A stretch of 53,863 bases of DNA from Clostridia bacterium (GCA_017935675.1 JAGBHE010000047.1:1-53863); one strand, 5' to 3'. Shown: positions 40,291-50,479, counted from the first letter of the stretch. The notes: generated by a model from the sequence alone, not told the origin. Numbers and translations are program-made.

Positions 40291-41937
40291 ATGAAAATGA
40301 AAAATTGGAAAAAGACTTTGGCAGCGGTAATGTCGCTCGTAATGACAGCAGGCTGTTTATCAAGCTGCGGCACAAAGCAAACATCTGGAAGCGGTGAGGA
40401 GGTTACACTAACCTTTTTAAACTGCTGGCAGGGAAGTGAGCTTCCGTCAGGTGTGGATTCTGAGCATAATCCGGTTGCAGACGTTATTGCAGAAAAAACA
40501 GGCGTAAGAATTAAATATCTCGCCTGCACAACGTCAGAAATCGAAAGGCTGAATCTTGCATTTGCCACAAACGATATTCCTGATATTATTAATGCACCGT
40601 TCCAGGGTGCACATAACTCACATACAATCGCTATAAAAAAGGCGGCAAGCGAGGGTCTTTTAACTCCGCTTAACGATTTGATTGAAGAGTATGGTCCTAA
40701 TCTTAAAGATGCATGGTCAACTCTTGATAAGGACTTTTTGGAAAACGATTTTGAGCCGGAGAATTTTGAAGGCGAGCATTATTTCTTCCCTACAGGTGTT
40801 GCGGCAACGGAGGCGGATGTTTCAAATAATGCCTATAATGTATATGCAAGAAAAGATATATTAGAGGCACTTGGTGTTGCACCTGAATCGGTCAACAGCT
40901 CGGAAAAGCTTTATGAGCTTATGAAGAAGATTAAAGCAGGTAACTTTAAGGATATTAACGGTCAAGACGTAATTGTGTCAGGTACATGGCATGGCGGCTG
41001 GACATATGAGCCTTTCTACAACTCTTATGTATCTCAGCGTGATATGTTCTCGTCCTTCAAGCACGAAAACGGCGAGATTAAGCTGTATCAGAATACAGAG
41101 AGATATAAAGACCAGATTTTGTTTATGAGAAAGATTATCTCGGAAGGTCTGTTTGACCTTGAGTGCCAGAAGCAGACCAGTGCCATTGCAGTTGAAAAGA
41201 TGGCTACAGGAAAGGTAGCAATCGTGGGCGGTCACTATACAAAACTGAAGCAGGAGCTTACAGGGACTCTTTATGCAACCAATCCTGAAATGGAATATCT
41301 TCCGCTCGGACCTATCATGAACCTTGACGGTGAGCCTTATTCACAGGGACAGGTAAGAAGAAAGGGTGCATTTGGGGGCGTTGTTATGATTGGCGGAAAT
41401 ACAAAGTACCCCGAAAAGGCTATGCAGTTTATTAACTTTATGAACAGCGAAGAGGGTATGCTTTTAAACCGTTACGGTATTGAGGGTGTTCACTATACTA
41501 TGGTGGACGGAAAGCCGAGACTTACGCCTGAGTGGCAGGAAAAATACGAAAAGGATCCAAACTCTTTAAAGAAAGAGGGTATAGGACTTTACGGCGTTAT
41601 AAGACTTAATAACTATATCAGTGCATACGGCGAAAGCACATACGGAGTTGACCCGAACGAGGATAAAGCGTACATAAGAGCAAAAGAGGCTTCACCGCTT
41701 TTGTTGGTTGATGATGTTTATTCGCTTAACTATGTTGCAATGAAATATGAAAAATACGATGACATTTTAACTCTTATGCAGACAGGTGACGGCGGACTTA
41801 TGCAGAGAGCTATGTATGCTGCAACAGAGGAAGAAGCCTTGGATTTAATTGAGCAGTCGCGGGATGTATATGAACGTGGCGGAATTAAGGAGTTTGAGGC
41901 TTGGATGACCGAGCATCAGAACGACGGACAAGAGTAA
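40291..41937 (+). CDS. Extracellular solute-binding lipoprotein (LplA-type)
   Basis: This is the surface receptor of the ABC importer, 548 residues long. The lipoprotein signal peptide ends in the lipobox LSSC (mature N-terminal cysteine about residue 26), followed by a serine/glycine spacer. The family 1 binding fold follows, with LTFLNCWQGSELPSG, IPDIINAPFQGAH and KYPEKAMQFINFMNSEEG. Length is typical of LplA-like proteins that bind long oligosaccharides. The ATG at 40291 has GAAGGG six bases upstream and is preferred over GTG at 40288 or ATG at 40297. An intercistronic hairpin follows the stop codon. Confidence 0.93.
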   Translation: MKMKNWKKTLAAVMSLVMTAGCLSSCGTKQTSGSGEEVTLTFLNCWQGSELPSGVDSEHNPVADVIAEKTGVRIKYLACTTSEIERLNLAFATNDIPDIINAPFQGAHNSHTIAIKKAASEGLLTPLNDLIEEYGPNLKDAWSTLDKDFLENDFEPENFEGEHYFFPTGVAATEADVSNNAYNVYARKDILEALGVAPESVNSSEKLYELMKKIKAGNFKDINGQDVIVSGTWHGGWTYEPFYNSYVSQRDMFSSFKHENGEIKLYQNTERYKDQILFMRKIISEGLFDLECQKQTSAIAVEKMATGKVAIVGGHYTKLKQELTGTLYATNPEMEYLPLGPIMNLDGEPYSQGQVRRKGAFGGVVMIGGNTKYPEKAMQFINFMNSEEGMLLNRYGIEGVHYTMVDGKPRLTPEWQEKYEKDPNSLKKEGIGLYGVIRLNNYISAYGESTYGVDPNEDKAYIRAKEASPLLLVDDVYSLNYVAMKYEKYDDILTLMQTGDGGLMQRAMYAATEEEALDLIEQSRDVYERGGIKEFEAWMTEHQNDGQE

Positions 41938-41944
41938 ATAAACG

Positions 41945-41975
41945 GCAGTATACCGGCATTTTGCCGGTATGCTGC
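41945..41975 (+). other. Intercistronic hairpin after the binding-protein gene
   Basis: A 13-bp stem with one G-U pair (41945-41957 with 41963-41975) and loop ATTTT lies seven bases after the stop codon. No T run follows, so it is more likely a 3'-end stabiliser that raises binding-protein mRNA above that of downstream genes than a terminator. Confidence 0.65.
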
Positions 41976-42007
41976 AAATTCTTTATGACTATAAATGGAG
42001 AGCATAT

Positions 42008-43726
42008 ATGATTAAAAAAAGATTATATTGTATAGGGCTTATTATATGCATGTGCTTGACTTTTACGAACACAGCTTTTGCATACAGCTATACAGATGAT
42101 TCAAATTATATTGACCTTTTAGAGTTTGGTGCCGCGGGAGACGGTGTAACCGATGACACCGATATACTGCAGAATGCTATTGACTCATTAGCAAGTGCAT
42201 ATGACAGGTCTACTGTATATGTTCCTGCCGGAACATATGTTTTAACTTCACCGATTTATCTTGCTCCGGGAATTACGGTTCTCGGCTCGGGTGCGGCAAC
42301 GAAATTTGTTTTGCGTAACTTTACTATGGCTACTTCAAGTGCAACAACTGCCGGAGTTTTTTTAGGTGAGTATGATGATAATATAACACTTAAAAATTTT
42401 GCGGTGATTAACGAAAGCGGAGTCTTAGGAAGAGCGGTTTATACAAGGTTTTGTAATAATGTCCGTGTCGAAGGCTTAAAATGCAGTCTGATTAATATTG
42501 CAACGGTTGCCGGCAGCCAGCAGGAGCAGGGCAGCACAGATTTCCCTGAGGGTGCATTTATTATTGATAATGTCTGTGACGGCGGCTCAGGAGAAGAAGG
42601 AAACCAGTACAATACCTCAGGCTGCTGCATTTATTTGAATTATATGAATAACGTAGTAATCGACGGAAACAGAATAGAAAACACAGGTCACGGAATCGCA
42701 TGGTGGGGCGGAGACGCAAACCATAATAAAGACGGTCAGCCGGAGAATGACAGACAGTGTAAAAACATTGTTATTACAAACAACATAGTAACCAATGTAA
42801 CCGGCGGCGGAATTTGGGGTGCTATGGGTGAAAACCTTACTATTTCACATAACGTAGTAACTCACGCACACGATGTCGGAATTGACCTTGAGGGTACTTA
42901 TTACACCACCGTTTCCGATAATGTTGTTTATAACTGCAATAACGGCGGAATTGTAACCTTCTTCCTCTGCAGAGGAACAGTATTTAGCGGAAATACCGTA
43001 TATTCGGACGTTGATAACCAGTACCTGTTCAAAATTTTTAACTCCTCACAGGGTATTAAAAACGAGGACATTACCGTTGTTGGAAATACCTTTGTAAACA
43101 CAAGTGCGGCAGGAGGTCGCTGCGGAGGAGATAATACAGAGAAGATTATTTATAAAAACAATAATTTTGTGAATGTACGCTTAAATCAACGTGCAAATAA
43201 TAATAGATACACCGAGGTTACTGCAAATCATTTTATTTTTGATAAGACACTTTCTGCAGCCTTTAATGCACTGGATGTCGGCGTAACCAATAAACGCGGC
43301 GAGCTTACAGTTAAGGACAATATTGTTGAAACCTATGCAGAACAGCCCGAAGGCACAAATGGAATTTATGTAATTCAGTCAGACGGCTCTCATCCTGCGG
43401 TGAGCATTATTTCGGGAAATATTGTAAAAGGCTTTGAAACAGATGTTTACACAAGAAATACGAGCACAAAAACAAAGCATAATTTTGTGATTAGCGATAA
43501 CATATTTGAAAGTGCGGGCTTTACGAATGAGGGCGGCGGAATTGTAAAATATTACGACAACTATAAGGCAGACGGAAAATATGCAATAGGCGATATTCCA
43601 ACCTCGGGTTATTGGCAGGCAGGACAGATTATCTACTTCAATTCTCCTGATATGGAAGGCTATACCGGAGCGGTTTGCGTTGAGACGGGCGAGCCGGGAG
43701 TATGGAAGTATTTCGGAAAGTATTAA
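42008..43726 (+). CDS. Secreted right-handed beta-helix protein (Pectate_lyase_3-like), paralogue A
   Basis: This 572-residue protein has a signal peptide (1-25, ending AFA). Its first repeat is the Pectate_lyase_3 motif [17 protein letters not shown], followed by [13 protein letters not shown]. Many parallel beta-helix rungs follow (for example [42 protein letters not shown]). The C-terminal 45 residues, from [15 protein letters not shown] to [10 protein letters not shown], are shared with the protein at 45792 and resemble a small module seen in tail-spike-like proteins. It could be a polysaccharide lyase or hydrolase, but I cannot identify a catalytic triad. The start at 42008 with GGAG is chosen over 41969, which lies inside the hairpin. 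Confidence 0.8.
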   Translation: MIKKRLYCIGLIICMCLTFTNTAFAYSYTDDSNYIDLLEFGAAGDGVTDDTDILQNAIDSLASAYDRSTVYVPAGTYVLTSPIYLAPGITVLGSGAATKFVLRNFTMATSSATTAGVFLGEYDDNITLKNFAVINESGVLGRAVYTRFCNNVRVEGLKCSLINIATVAGSQQEQGSTDFPEGAFIIDNVCDGGSGEEGNQYNTSGCCIYLNYMNNVVIDGNRIENTGHGIAWWGGDANHNKDGQPENDRQCKNIVITNNIVTNVTGGGIWGAMGENLTISHNVVTHAHDVGIDLEGTYYTTVSDNVVYNCNNGGIVTFFLCRGTVFSGNTVYSDVDNQYLFKIFNSSQGIKNEDITVVGNTFVNTSAAGGRCGGDNTEKIIYKNNNFVNVRLNQRANNNRYTEVTANHFIFDKTLSAAFNALDVGVTNKRGELTVKDNIVETYAEQPEGTNGIYVIQSDGSHPAVSIISGNIVKGFETDVYTRNTSTKTKHNFVISDNIFESAGFTNEGGGIVKYYDNYKADGKYAIGDIPTSGYWQAGQIIYFNSPDMEGYTGAVCVETGEPGVWKYFGKY

Positions 43727-43728
43727 TT

Positions 43729-45774
43729 ATGAAGAAATTTATTACTATATTTGCATCGGCAATCCTACTACTCCAAGCGGCAGCTTTTGCAGAGCAAGTA
43801 CAGCTTAACAAGCCGCAGTTTTCGGCGAATACGGTAACTGTTTCCGGCAGTATTCCTGAAGAATATGTAGGGCAAAAGATTACTTTGCAGGTTATAAAAC
43901 CAAAGGGAACGCTGGGCGATTACCAAAGCATTTACTATATCAGAGAATTTGACAGCAATTTGGACGGGAGCTTTGAATTTAGTCTTGATGAACCGACCTT
44001 GAGCGGCGAATATCTGGGCGGAAGCTATAGAGTGTACGTTGGCAGCAAGGGACTTGAGACGGCGGAGCTTAATATCGACCATGACATTATCAACGTGCTG
44101 GATTACGGAGCATTAAACGATGCATCAGATGATGCGTCAAATGCAATTCAGAATGCTGTTGAAACTGCATATTCCTGCGGCGGAACAGTTGTATATTTGC
44201 CGCAGGGTGAATATCTGATACAAAATCAGGTGAATTTAAAAAGCGGAATAACGCTTACGGGCAGCAGTGGTACAAAGCTGATTTTAGACGGAGCGGGCTT
44301 TAGTATAAATGAAGCCGATAAAGTGGTAATTGACGGTCTTGAATTTTCCGGCAGCGGTACGGTGCTTACGGCGAGTGCGTCAGAAAATATTACACTTAAG
44401 AATATTAAATCATCTGCAGCCATTCTGGATTCTGCTGATTGCACAGGGGTTACGGTTTCTTTATGCGCAGCTTCGGCGGCAGAGGGTACTGCGGTAAAGG
44501 TGTGCGGCGGTGATGTTACGATAAAGGACAGCTTGATTTCAGGCTTTGAAAGTCTTTTGTCGGCAGATGGCGGCAGGATAACACTGCAAAGCTGTATGAT
44601 ATCGGGCGGCAAGATAGATTTAAAGTCGTGCAACCAAAGCAGTGTATGGAACAGTCAGCTTTCAGGAGTACAGATGACAGCCGGCGAATGTGATGATATC
44701 AGGATATCAGGCAATGTGTTTTCGGAACAGTCAATGCTGTCACTTTGCGGCGGCAACAGAAATGTAAAGATAGAAAGCAATGTTTTTAACAGTAAGGAAG
44801 CAGAATTTGAAATGCTCAAAATCGGCGGAGACAAGCAAGAGGAGCTTATATACATAAACAGCAATAAATTTTGGTATGGTGCAGCCGCGGACGGTCTGTC
44901 CTGCGGAGAAGGAATTTGCTTTGTTAATATCAGAGGCGTAAATAATATGATGCTGCAAGGCAACTATATCTGTAATACAGCGGTCACTATATCCGATGTG
45001 TCGGAGCTGGACTATAGCGGAAATATGCAGGTTTTGGAAAATATTCTTGCGGAGGACGAAGAAATGCTTCTGCTTGAGAATGTTACGGACAGCGGTATTA
45101 GCAGAAATTCAATTATTACCGATAATGAAACGGCAGAGCAGAGCGTACTTGCAAAGGGTATAGAGGTATCTGAAGGCTGCAGCAATATTACTGTACGAGA
45201 TAACAAAATCAGCGGTTTTGCAGTCAGTGTCAACTTAGCAGGTGAAAAGAACGGAATAAATATTCACGGTAACTATGCCGATTTTCTGCTTAGTGATAAT
45301 CAGTACGCTGCTTCAGTGTATAATAACAGAAGTCTGTACGGATTAAGCTTGGAGCTTTCATATATAACGGAGGCATCAGAGGGCAGCAGGTATTTTCATA
45401 ACAGTCCCACCGACTTTTTGGGGAGTGTGTTTATAAACGGCAGATGGAGAGGCTTTGAGCCAATTTCTGATGATACTGTAAAATCACTTACAATAGAGCA
45501 GAGCGACAGCACTGTAAACGCCGTCTATACTGCATATGACATTGTTGATACAGATGTTATGATAACCGCTGTTTATGACGATACAGGAAAGCTTATAGAT
45601 ACAATTATAAGCAGTGCGGAAACAGCGGAAGAGATTAAAGGTACGGTTTTGCTTGAGGATTTGAGCAAGTCTTACACTGTAAGATGCTTTTTGTGGAATG
45701 GAACCGGCTCTGTGAAGCCGATATATTATACAAGAGAAATTCAGACAGAAATTCAGTCAGAAACAGAAGAATGA
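43729..45774 (+). CDS. Secreted beta-helix protein with N-terminal Ig-like and C-terminal shared modules
   Basis: This 681-residue protein has a signal peptide ending AFA at residue 21. Residues 22-110 form an Ig-like domain (SGSIPEEYVGQKITLQVIKP, VYVGSKGLE) that closely matches the start of the SLH protein at 48770. A degenerate Pectate_lyase_3 start follows (NVLDYGALNDASDDASNAIQ, YLPQGEYLI), then a long beta-helix with many N/S/D-rich turns. The last 95 residues (ITAVYDDTGKLID, CFLWNGTGSVKPI) are the C-terminal module also seen at 6123 and 32335. The usual glycine-rich GDGVTDDT is lost, so lyase activity is doubtful and a binding or structural role is possible. The start at 43729 follows the previous stop codon by two bases. 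Confidence 0.78.
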   Translation: MKKFITIFASAILLLQAAAFAEQVQLNKPQFSANTVTVSGSIPEEYVGQKITLQVIKPKGTLGDYQSIYYIREFDSNLDGSFEFSLDEPTLSGEYLGGSYRVYVGSKGLETAELNIDHDIINVLDYGALNDASDDASNAIQNAVETAYSCGGTVVYLPQGEYLIQNQVNLKSGITLTGSSGTKLILDGAGFSINEADKVVIDGLEFSGSGTVLTASASENITLKNIKSSAAILDSADCTGVTVSLCAASAAEGTAVKVCGGDVTIKDSLISGFESLLSADGGRITLQSCMISGGKIDLKSCNQSSVWNSQLSGVQMTAGECDDIRISGNVFSEQSMLSLCGGNRNVKIESNVFNSKEAEFEMLKIGGDKQEELIYINSNKFWYGAAADGLSCGEGICFVNIRGVNNMMLQGNYICNTAVTISDVSELDYSGNMQVLENILAEDEEMLLLENVTDSGISRNSIITDNETAEQSVLAKGIEVSEGCSNITVRDNKISGFAVSVNLAGEKNGINIHGNYADFLLSDNQYAASVYNNRSLYGLSLELSYITEASEGSRYFHNSPTDFLGSVFINGRWRGFEPISDDTVKSLTIEQSDSTVNAVYTAYDIVDTDVMITAVYDDTGKLIDTIISSAETAEEIKGTVLLEDLSKSYTVRCFLWNGTGSVKPIYYTREIQTEIQSETEE

Positions 45775-45791
45775 TTAAGGAGGCATAGGCT

Positions 45792-47417
45792 TTGAATTTT
45801 AAGAAATTTTCAGGACTTTTAACTGCGTGTACAATTTTAATGACCTCAATACCGGCGTCATATGCCCAAGCAGCGATAAACGTAAAGGACTACGGTGCTG
45901 CCGGAGACGGTGTTACCGATGATACCGCAGCAATTCAGCTTGCAGTTAATGCTGCACAGGAGAAAAATATAGGCGAGGTGTATTTCCCAAAAGGGACATA
46001 TATTACTGTTGAGCCGATAAAGCTGGTGTCAGATATAAGAATTTTCGGTACATCGCTGTCGTCAATTATTAAAACAACGATGACCGGCGACGGACAGGGA
46101 ATTTTTGAGGCGGAGAATAAGCAACAAATAGAAATAGAAGGCTTAGGCTTTTCGGCTGCGGGAGATAAGATTTATGCAGCTGCATTTGTAGGCTGTGATG
46201 ATATTCAGCTGGCAGATAACTTTACAGACGGCTGTGCACTTTCGAGCTTTGTGCCATATGCAGGCGAAGAAACAGTTTTCTGTAATGATATTTTAGTTAA
46301 AAACAATAGCTTAAACGGCAGTGGAACAAAAACCCCTGCAATTCTTCTTGAGGATACAAATGAAGGCATTGTTATCGGAAATATTATAAAGGAGTACAGC
46401 ATTGGAATACGTCTTTGCAACAATACCGATGAGGCAATTTATAATACTGTATGCTCGGAAAATGTAATTAATGATATTTCCGAGACAGCTATTGAAACCG
46501 AAAATATTGAAAGGGTAACGATAGGAAACAACGTAATCAAAAATGTAAAAAACGGTATTTCGGCAGCGGATATCAGATATGCGTCCCTTATGGGTAATGT
46601 GATCAATAAGCTTAGCGGCAAGGGTATGATTTTAAAAGATGGAGGAATCGGCATTAACATAAACTCCAATGAGATTTATAACGACATAGATGATTCCGTT
46701 TTGTTTGATATTGAAAAAACTCCTCAGGGCTTTGAGCATAAGTCAGTTAACATCACCGCCAATACCTTCCATGGTTTAAACGGAGTGCGTACAAGAGTAA
46801 AGGGCGGAGATGCCGAAATGATTTCAGTAAGTGGAAATCATTTCTATAATGCAACTCTTGATTTAACCGAAAATGCAAGCAAATCTGTTTTAATCAGTGA
46901 TAATCAGATGATTTTTGAAGGTCTGTACGATAAAGAGGAAATTGCATTAAAGGCAGGTCCTGCAAAAAATCAGCTTATGATACAGAATAATCAGATAAGA
47001 TCGACTGACTTTAATAGCGGAAGTGTAGGAATATATGCATTGCAAAACGATAAGGAGACCTCGGTTGTAACTTATATAAAAGGAAACAGCGTAAGCGGAA
47101 TGGAAGTAGATATAAAAACCGTGGCAAATTCGGAAAGTCCGATTGTAAAGCCTGTATTTCTGATAAAGAACAATTATTTCGGAAATGAGAGCTATGTCCG
47201 CGAAGAGGGTAATACGCAGTCATCCGTTGTACGCCTTGAGGACAACTATACCGAGGGCGGACTTAACTTCCCGTCACAGATTCCTACAACAGGCAAATGG
47301 GAAAAGGGACAGATAATTTACTTTGGAAATGACAATCAGACAGGATATATCGGTGCAGTTTGTATTGCGAAGGGTACACCTGGTATCTGGAAGTATTTCG
47401 GCAAAATAGAGGAATAA
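45792..47417 (+). CDS. Secreted beta-helix protein (Pectate_lyase_3-like), paralogue B
   Basis: This 541-residue protein has a signal peptide (1-27) and a Pectate_lyase_3 start, [19 protein letters not shown] then YFPKGTYI. Beta-helix rungs follow (ILVKNNSLNGS, RVTIGNNVIKNV, INSNEIYND). The C-terminal half runs parallel to paralogue A: a beta-helix end, then IPTTGKWEKGQIIYF and GTPGIWKYFGKIEE. The start codon is TTG at 45792 with AAGGAGG ten bases before. The first ATG in frame would cut the signal peptide. It probably acts on the same or a related polysaccharide as paralogue A. Confidence 0.8.
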   Translation: MNFKKFSGLLTACTILMTSIPASYAQAAINVKDYGAAGDGVTDDTAAIQLAVNAAQEKNIGEVYFPKGTYITVEPIKLVSDIRIFGTSLSSIIKTTMTGDGQGIFEAENKQQIEIEGLGFSAAGDKIYAAAFVGCDDIQLADNFTDGCALSSFVPYAGEETVFCNDILVKNNSLNGSGTKTPAILLEDTNEGIVIGNIIKEYSIGIRLCNNTDEAIYNTVCSENVINDISETAIETENIERVTIGNNVIKNVKNGISAADIRYASLMGNVINKLSGKGMILKDGGIGININSNEIYNDIDDSVLFDIEKTPQGFEHKSVNITANTFHGLNGVRTRVKGGDAEMISVSGNHFYNATLDLTENASKSVLISDNQMIFEGLYDKEEIALKAGPAKNQLMIQNNQIRSTDFNSGSVGIYALQNDKETSVVTYIKGNSVSGMEVDIKTVANSESPIVKPVFLIKNNYFGNESYVREEGNTQSSVVRLEDNYTEGGLNFPSQIPTTGKWEKGQIIYFGNDNQTGYIGAVCIAKGTPGIWKYFGKIEE

Positions 47418-47420
47418 GAG

Positions 47421-48746
47421 GTGAACAGGGTGAAAAAGATATTGATGCTTGCAGCAAGCTTAATGCTGATGTTTGCGACTTCGGCAGGAGCATATAACCT
47501 TGAAAAAAGCTATGATATTTATAAGGCGAAGGATATTGTTATTGATGGTAAGCTCGGAGATTGGGATAACTATTCATACAGTCACCTGATTTTGCCGACG
47601 GAGGATGTGCAGGTTTCTTTCTTTGAATCATACGAAGGACCTGAAGACCTTTCGGGTGTATTTTGGTTTGCATGGTCGGAGGACGGTTTATATATGGCGG
47701 CATTTGTGAATGATAATGTTAAACACGTTGTGAACGGCACAGGCTGCTGGAGCGGTGACTCTATCCAGTTTGCGGCAGGAATTGACAATTCGTATGGTCC
47801 GGAATTCGGATTTTCGACAGAGGGTGTTGTTTACAGGTATAAAACCGGAAAAGCAACCATGGGACCTGAAGATGTAGTTTTTGCGGTAGGAGAGGAAAAG
47901 GATTCAATTATATACGAGCTGTTTTTCCCTTGGGGTACTTTAAGCTCAGGCAGACCGAGTGAGTATTTTCCCTTCGGAATTTGTATGAACGAAAATGATG
48001 GCGACGGCAGAAAGGGTTGGATTGAAACCACAGGCGGTATCGCCGATACAAAGCGTGCAGCAGATTTCTGGGTTTTGAAGCTTGTTGATAAAGACCCTGA
48101 TAGAAGCACTACAGGTGCTATAAGACCGGAGGTAAACGATATAACCGTAAAAGAGGACGAAGCAGTACAGCAGACGGTAATATATGAGGTAAAGACATAT
48201 ATTACATATCCCGACGTGAAATTTCACTGGGCAAGAACTGCCATAGATAATATGGCATCACGCGGAATACTGCGTGGACACGGCGAATTTTACTATCCTG
48301 CACTTACCATGACAAGGGGTGAGTTTTTAGCAACCCTTGTTCGGGCGGCAGGACTTGACCCGGCAAGCTATCAGGGCGGCTTTGCTGATATTCCTGTAGG
48401 ACACTGGTGCAGCGAATATATTCAGGCGGCGGTCGAGGGCGAGCTTTTGCCTGCAGATTTTTATGCGGGCGGGCTAATCAGACCTGATGAGCTTATAAAG
48501 CGTGAGGACATGATTGCACTTTACTGCAATGCACTTTTGAAAAGAAAGCATATTCCGCTTACACAGACCGAGCTTAGTTACGCAGACAGCGGTGAAATTT
48601 CTGTATGGGCGATGCCATATATACGCTGTGCACAGCATTACGGACTGATTTCAGGTAATGACAGTAATATGATTTGCCCGCAGAATTTGGCAACACGTGC
48701 AGAGGTGGCAGTTCTGGCAAACAGACTTGTTGAAATGACACAATAG
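47421..48746 (+). CDS. SLH-anchored CBM9-like surface protein
   Basis: This 441-residue protein has a signal peptide of about 24 residues. It carries a CBM9/DOMON-like sugar-binding sandwich (about 28-230; DIVIDGKLGDWDNYSYSH, CWSGDSIQFAAGID, YELFFPWGTL). Three C-terminal S-layer homology repeats follow (about 265-441; AIDNMASRGILRGHG, LTMTRGEFLATLVRAA, ATRAEVAVLANRLVE), which bind pyruvylated wall polysaccharide and hold the protein on the cell surface. Starts at GTG 47421 and GTG 47430 are both in frame, and each has an AGAGG-like site. It would tether glycan at the surface next to the beta-helix proteins. Confidence 0.85.
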   Translation: MNRVKKILMLAASLMLMFATSAGAYNLEKSYDIYKAKDIVIDGKLGDWDNYSYSHLILPTEDVQVSFFESYEGPEDLSGVFWFAWSEDGLYMAAFVNDNVKHVVNGTGCWSGDSIQFAAGIDNSYGPEFGFSTEGVVYRYKTGKATMGPEDVVFAVGEEKDSIIYELFFPWGTLSSGRPSEYFPFGICMNENDGDGRKGWIETTGGIADTKRAADFWVLKLVDKDPDRSTTGAIRPEVNDITVKEDEAVQQTVIYEVKTYITYPDVKFHWARTAIDNMASRGILRGHGEFYYPALTMTRGEFLATLVRAAGLDPASYQGGFADIPVGHWCSEYIQAAVEGELLPADFYAGGLIRPDELIKREDMIALYCNALLKRKHIPLTQTELSYADSGEISVWAMPYIRCAQHYGLISGNDSNMICPQNLATRAEVAVLANRLVEMTQ

Positions 48747-48769
48747 ATACATATAAAGGAGATTAATCA

Positions 48770-50479
48770 ATGAAAAGAATTATTGCTGCAATACAGGCAT
48801 CTGCATTGGTTTTGGGAGCAACAGCCTTTGCAGAGCAGGTGAGCCTTTATAAACCGACCGTAAGCGATGGGATAATAACTGTAACAGGCAGTATTCCGGC
48901 AGAATATGCAGGTCAGAATGTTTCGGTGCAGATAATTAAGCCGGAGGGGGATATTGGTGATTATACCGATATTTTTTATCTGAGAGAGGTTGCCAGTGAT
49001 GAAACGGGAAGCTTCACTCACAGTTTCACTATGCCGGAAATTGACGCATCAGGTATGGATACAACCGGCACATATACGGTGTATGCAGGCTCAAAGGGAC
49101 TTACCCCTTCAACACTTGATGATGAGGGCACACAGACATTTTTCTACTGCACCGAATCGGGCAGAAATGGGTATATAGACAATGTTGAAAACGCCGCTGA
49201 TGAGACTGAGCTTTTGGGTTACATAAATTCATCGGAGGGCAGACTTATCTTGAATCAGATGGGTGTGCTGACAGCTGAATATGATGATTTGAGTGATACC
49301 GCAAAGGGGAGCGTAAATGCAAAGCTGCTTGTCGGCAGCTTTGATAAAGAGGAGAATTTTGTAAAGACCTTCAATGACGCGATAGCTCTTGAGGTTTTAA
49401 ATACAAATTTATCTGATAATAGCGTAGCTATGGAAGAAATGCGTGCCTTTGGCGAATATCTCGGAATAGATTATGATATTTATGATAATTTGGAAGATGC
49501 GGATGCAGAATTTTTAAATCAAAGAATTAATACTGCAAAGGGTACGCTCTGGAAGGCAGCAGATGATTTTAAAAAGGCTGTAACCGACAGCTTTGCTTTG
49601 ATTAGCATTAATGCTGTAACCGATTACCGTAATGTATGGACAGCTACAGAAAAATATCTTGATAATTTTGCATTTACACAGGCTGATTTGCAATATTATC
49701 TTGCTCTTACCGATGAAAGGGATATTTATACGATAAATAAAGCTCTGACAAATAAGGGCTTCACAACAATCGACGCTGTTAAAACAGCATTTGAGAAGGC
49801 TGTGGCAGAGGTCAAAAAGTCCAATGAATCAGGAAGCGGAAGCACAGGCGGCGGAAGCAGCAGTGGCGGCAGCGGTATTGCACTTGTTGCAGGAACGTCC
49901 TCTTTAACACAAAATCAGCAAAACGCAGAGAATGTATTCTTTAATGATGTCCCTGAAACTCACTGGGCATATGAATGCATCAGGCAGTTAAAGGAAAGCG
50001 GCGTTTTAAATGGTGATGAAAAGGGGAACTTTAATCCGGAGCAGACTTTAACACGTGAGATATTCGTAACTATGCTTTCATTGGGAATGAATTTGCCGGC
50101 GGCAGAGAAAGCTGTGGAGTTTAAAGATGTACCCGCGGAGGCATGGTATGCGGATTTCATTGCAAGAGCTGCAAGGGCAAATATTGTAAGAGGAATTGAC
50201 AGCGAGAGCTTTGGAGTCGGCATGGAGATTTCCAGACAGGATATGGCGGTAATGATTTACAGAGCCGCAAAATATAAGGGCATTGAGCTTATGCCGGAGG
50301 ACGCAGGCAGCACCTTTGCAGATGACGGAGCAATTTCGTTTTATGCGAAAGAGGCTGTATACAGCTTGAAAAACAGCGGAATGATAAGCGGAATTAGCGA
50401 AACTGATTTTGCACCAAATGAAAAATCAACAAAAGCACAGGCAGCAAGATTAATTTATAATCTGATTAATGCGATGTGA
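48770..50479 (+). CDS. SLH-anchored protein with N-terminal Ig-like domain
   Basis: This 569-residue surface protein has a signal peptide at 1-21 (ending AFA). An Ig-like domain at 22-115 shares EQV, KP, TVxGSIPxEYxGQ, IKPxGxxGDY and GSKGL with the beta-helix protein at 43729. A mostly helical region spans 140-345. A Gly/Ser linker at about 350-366 is followed by three SLH repeats at about 385-569 (FNDVPETHWAYECIRQLKES, FKDVPAEAWYADFIARAARA, SFYAKEAVYSLKNSGMISGI). The shared domain suggests that this protein could dock or pair with the beta-helix protein on the wall, but that is inference. GGAG and ATCA precede the ATG. Confidence 0.87.
   Translation: MKRIIAAIQASALVLGATAFAEQVSLYKPTVSDGIITVTGSIPAEYAGQNVSVQIIKPEGDIGDYTDIFYLREVASDETGSFTHSFTMPEIDASGMDTTGTYTVYAGSKGLTPSTLDDEGTQTFFYCTESGRNGYIDNVENAADETELLGYINSSEGRLILNQMGVLTAEYDDLSDTAKGSVNAKLLVGSFDKEENFVKTFNDAIALEVLNTNLSDNSVAMEEMRAFGEYLGIDYDIYDNLEDADAEFLNQRINTAKGTLWKAADDFKKAVTDSFALISINAVTDYRNVWTATEKYLDNFAFTQADLQYYLALTDERDIYTINKALTNKGFTTIDAVKTAFEKAVAEVKKSNESGSGSTGGGSSSGGSGIALVAGTSSLTQNQQNAENVFFNDVPETHWAYECIRQLKESGVLNGDEKGNFNPEQTLTREIFVTMLSLGMNLPAAEKAVEFKDVPAEAWYADFIARAARANIVRGIDSESFGVGMEISRQDMAVMIYRAAKYKGIELMPEDAGSTFADDGAISFYAKEAVYSLKNSGMISGISETDFAPNEKSTKAQAARLIYNLINAM

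Noticed and set aside
42008..47417. Beta-helix genes as phage tail spikes or a prophage remnant
   Set aside because: All three have secretory signal peptides and lie among sugar-transport and SLH genes. No phage structural, lysis or integrase genes are nearby.
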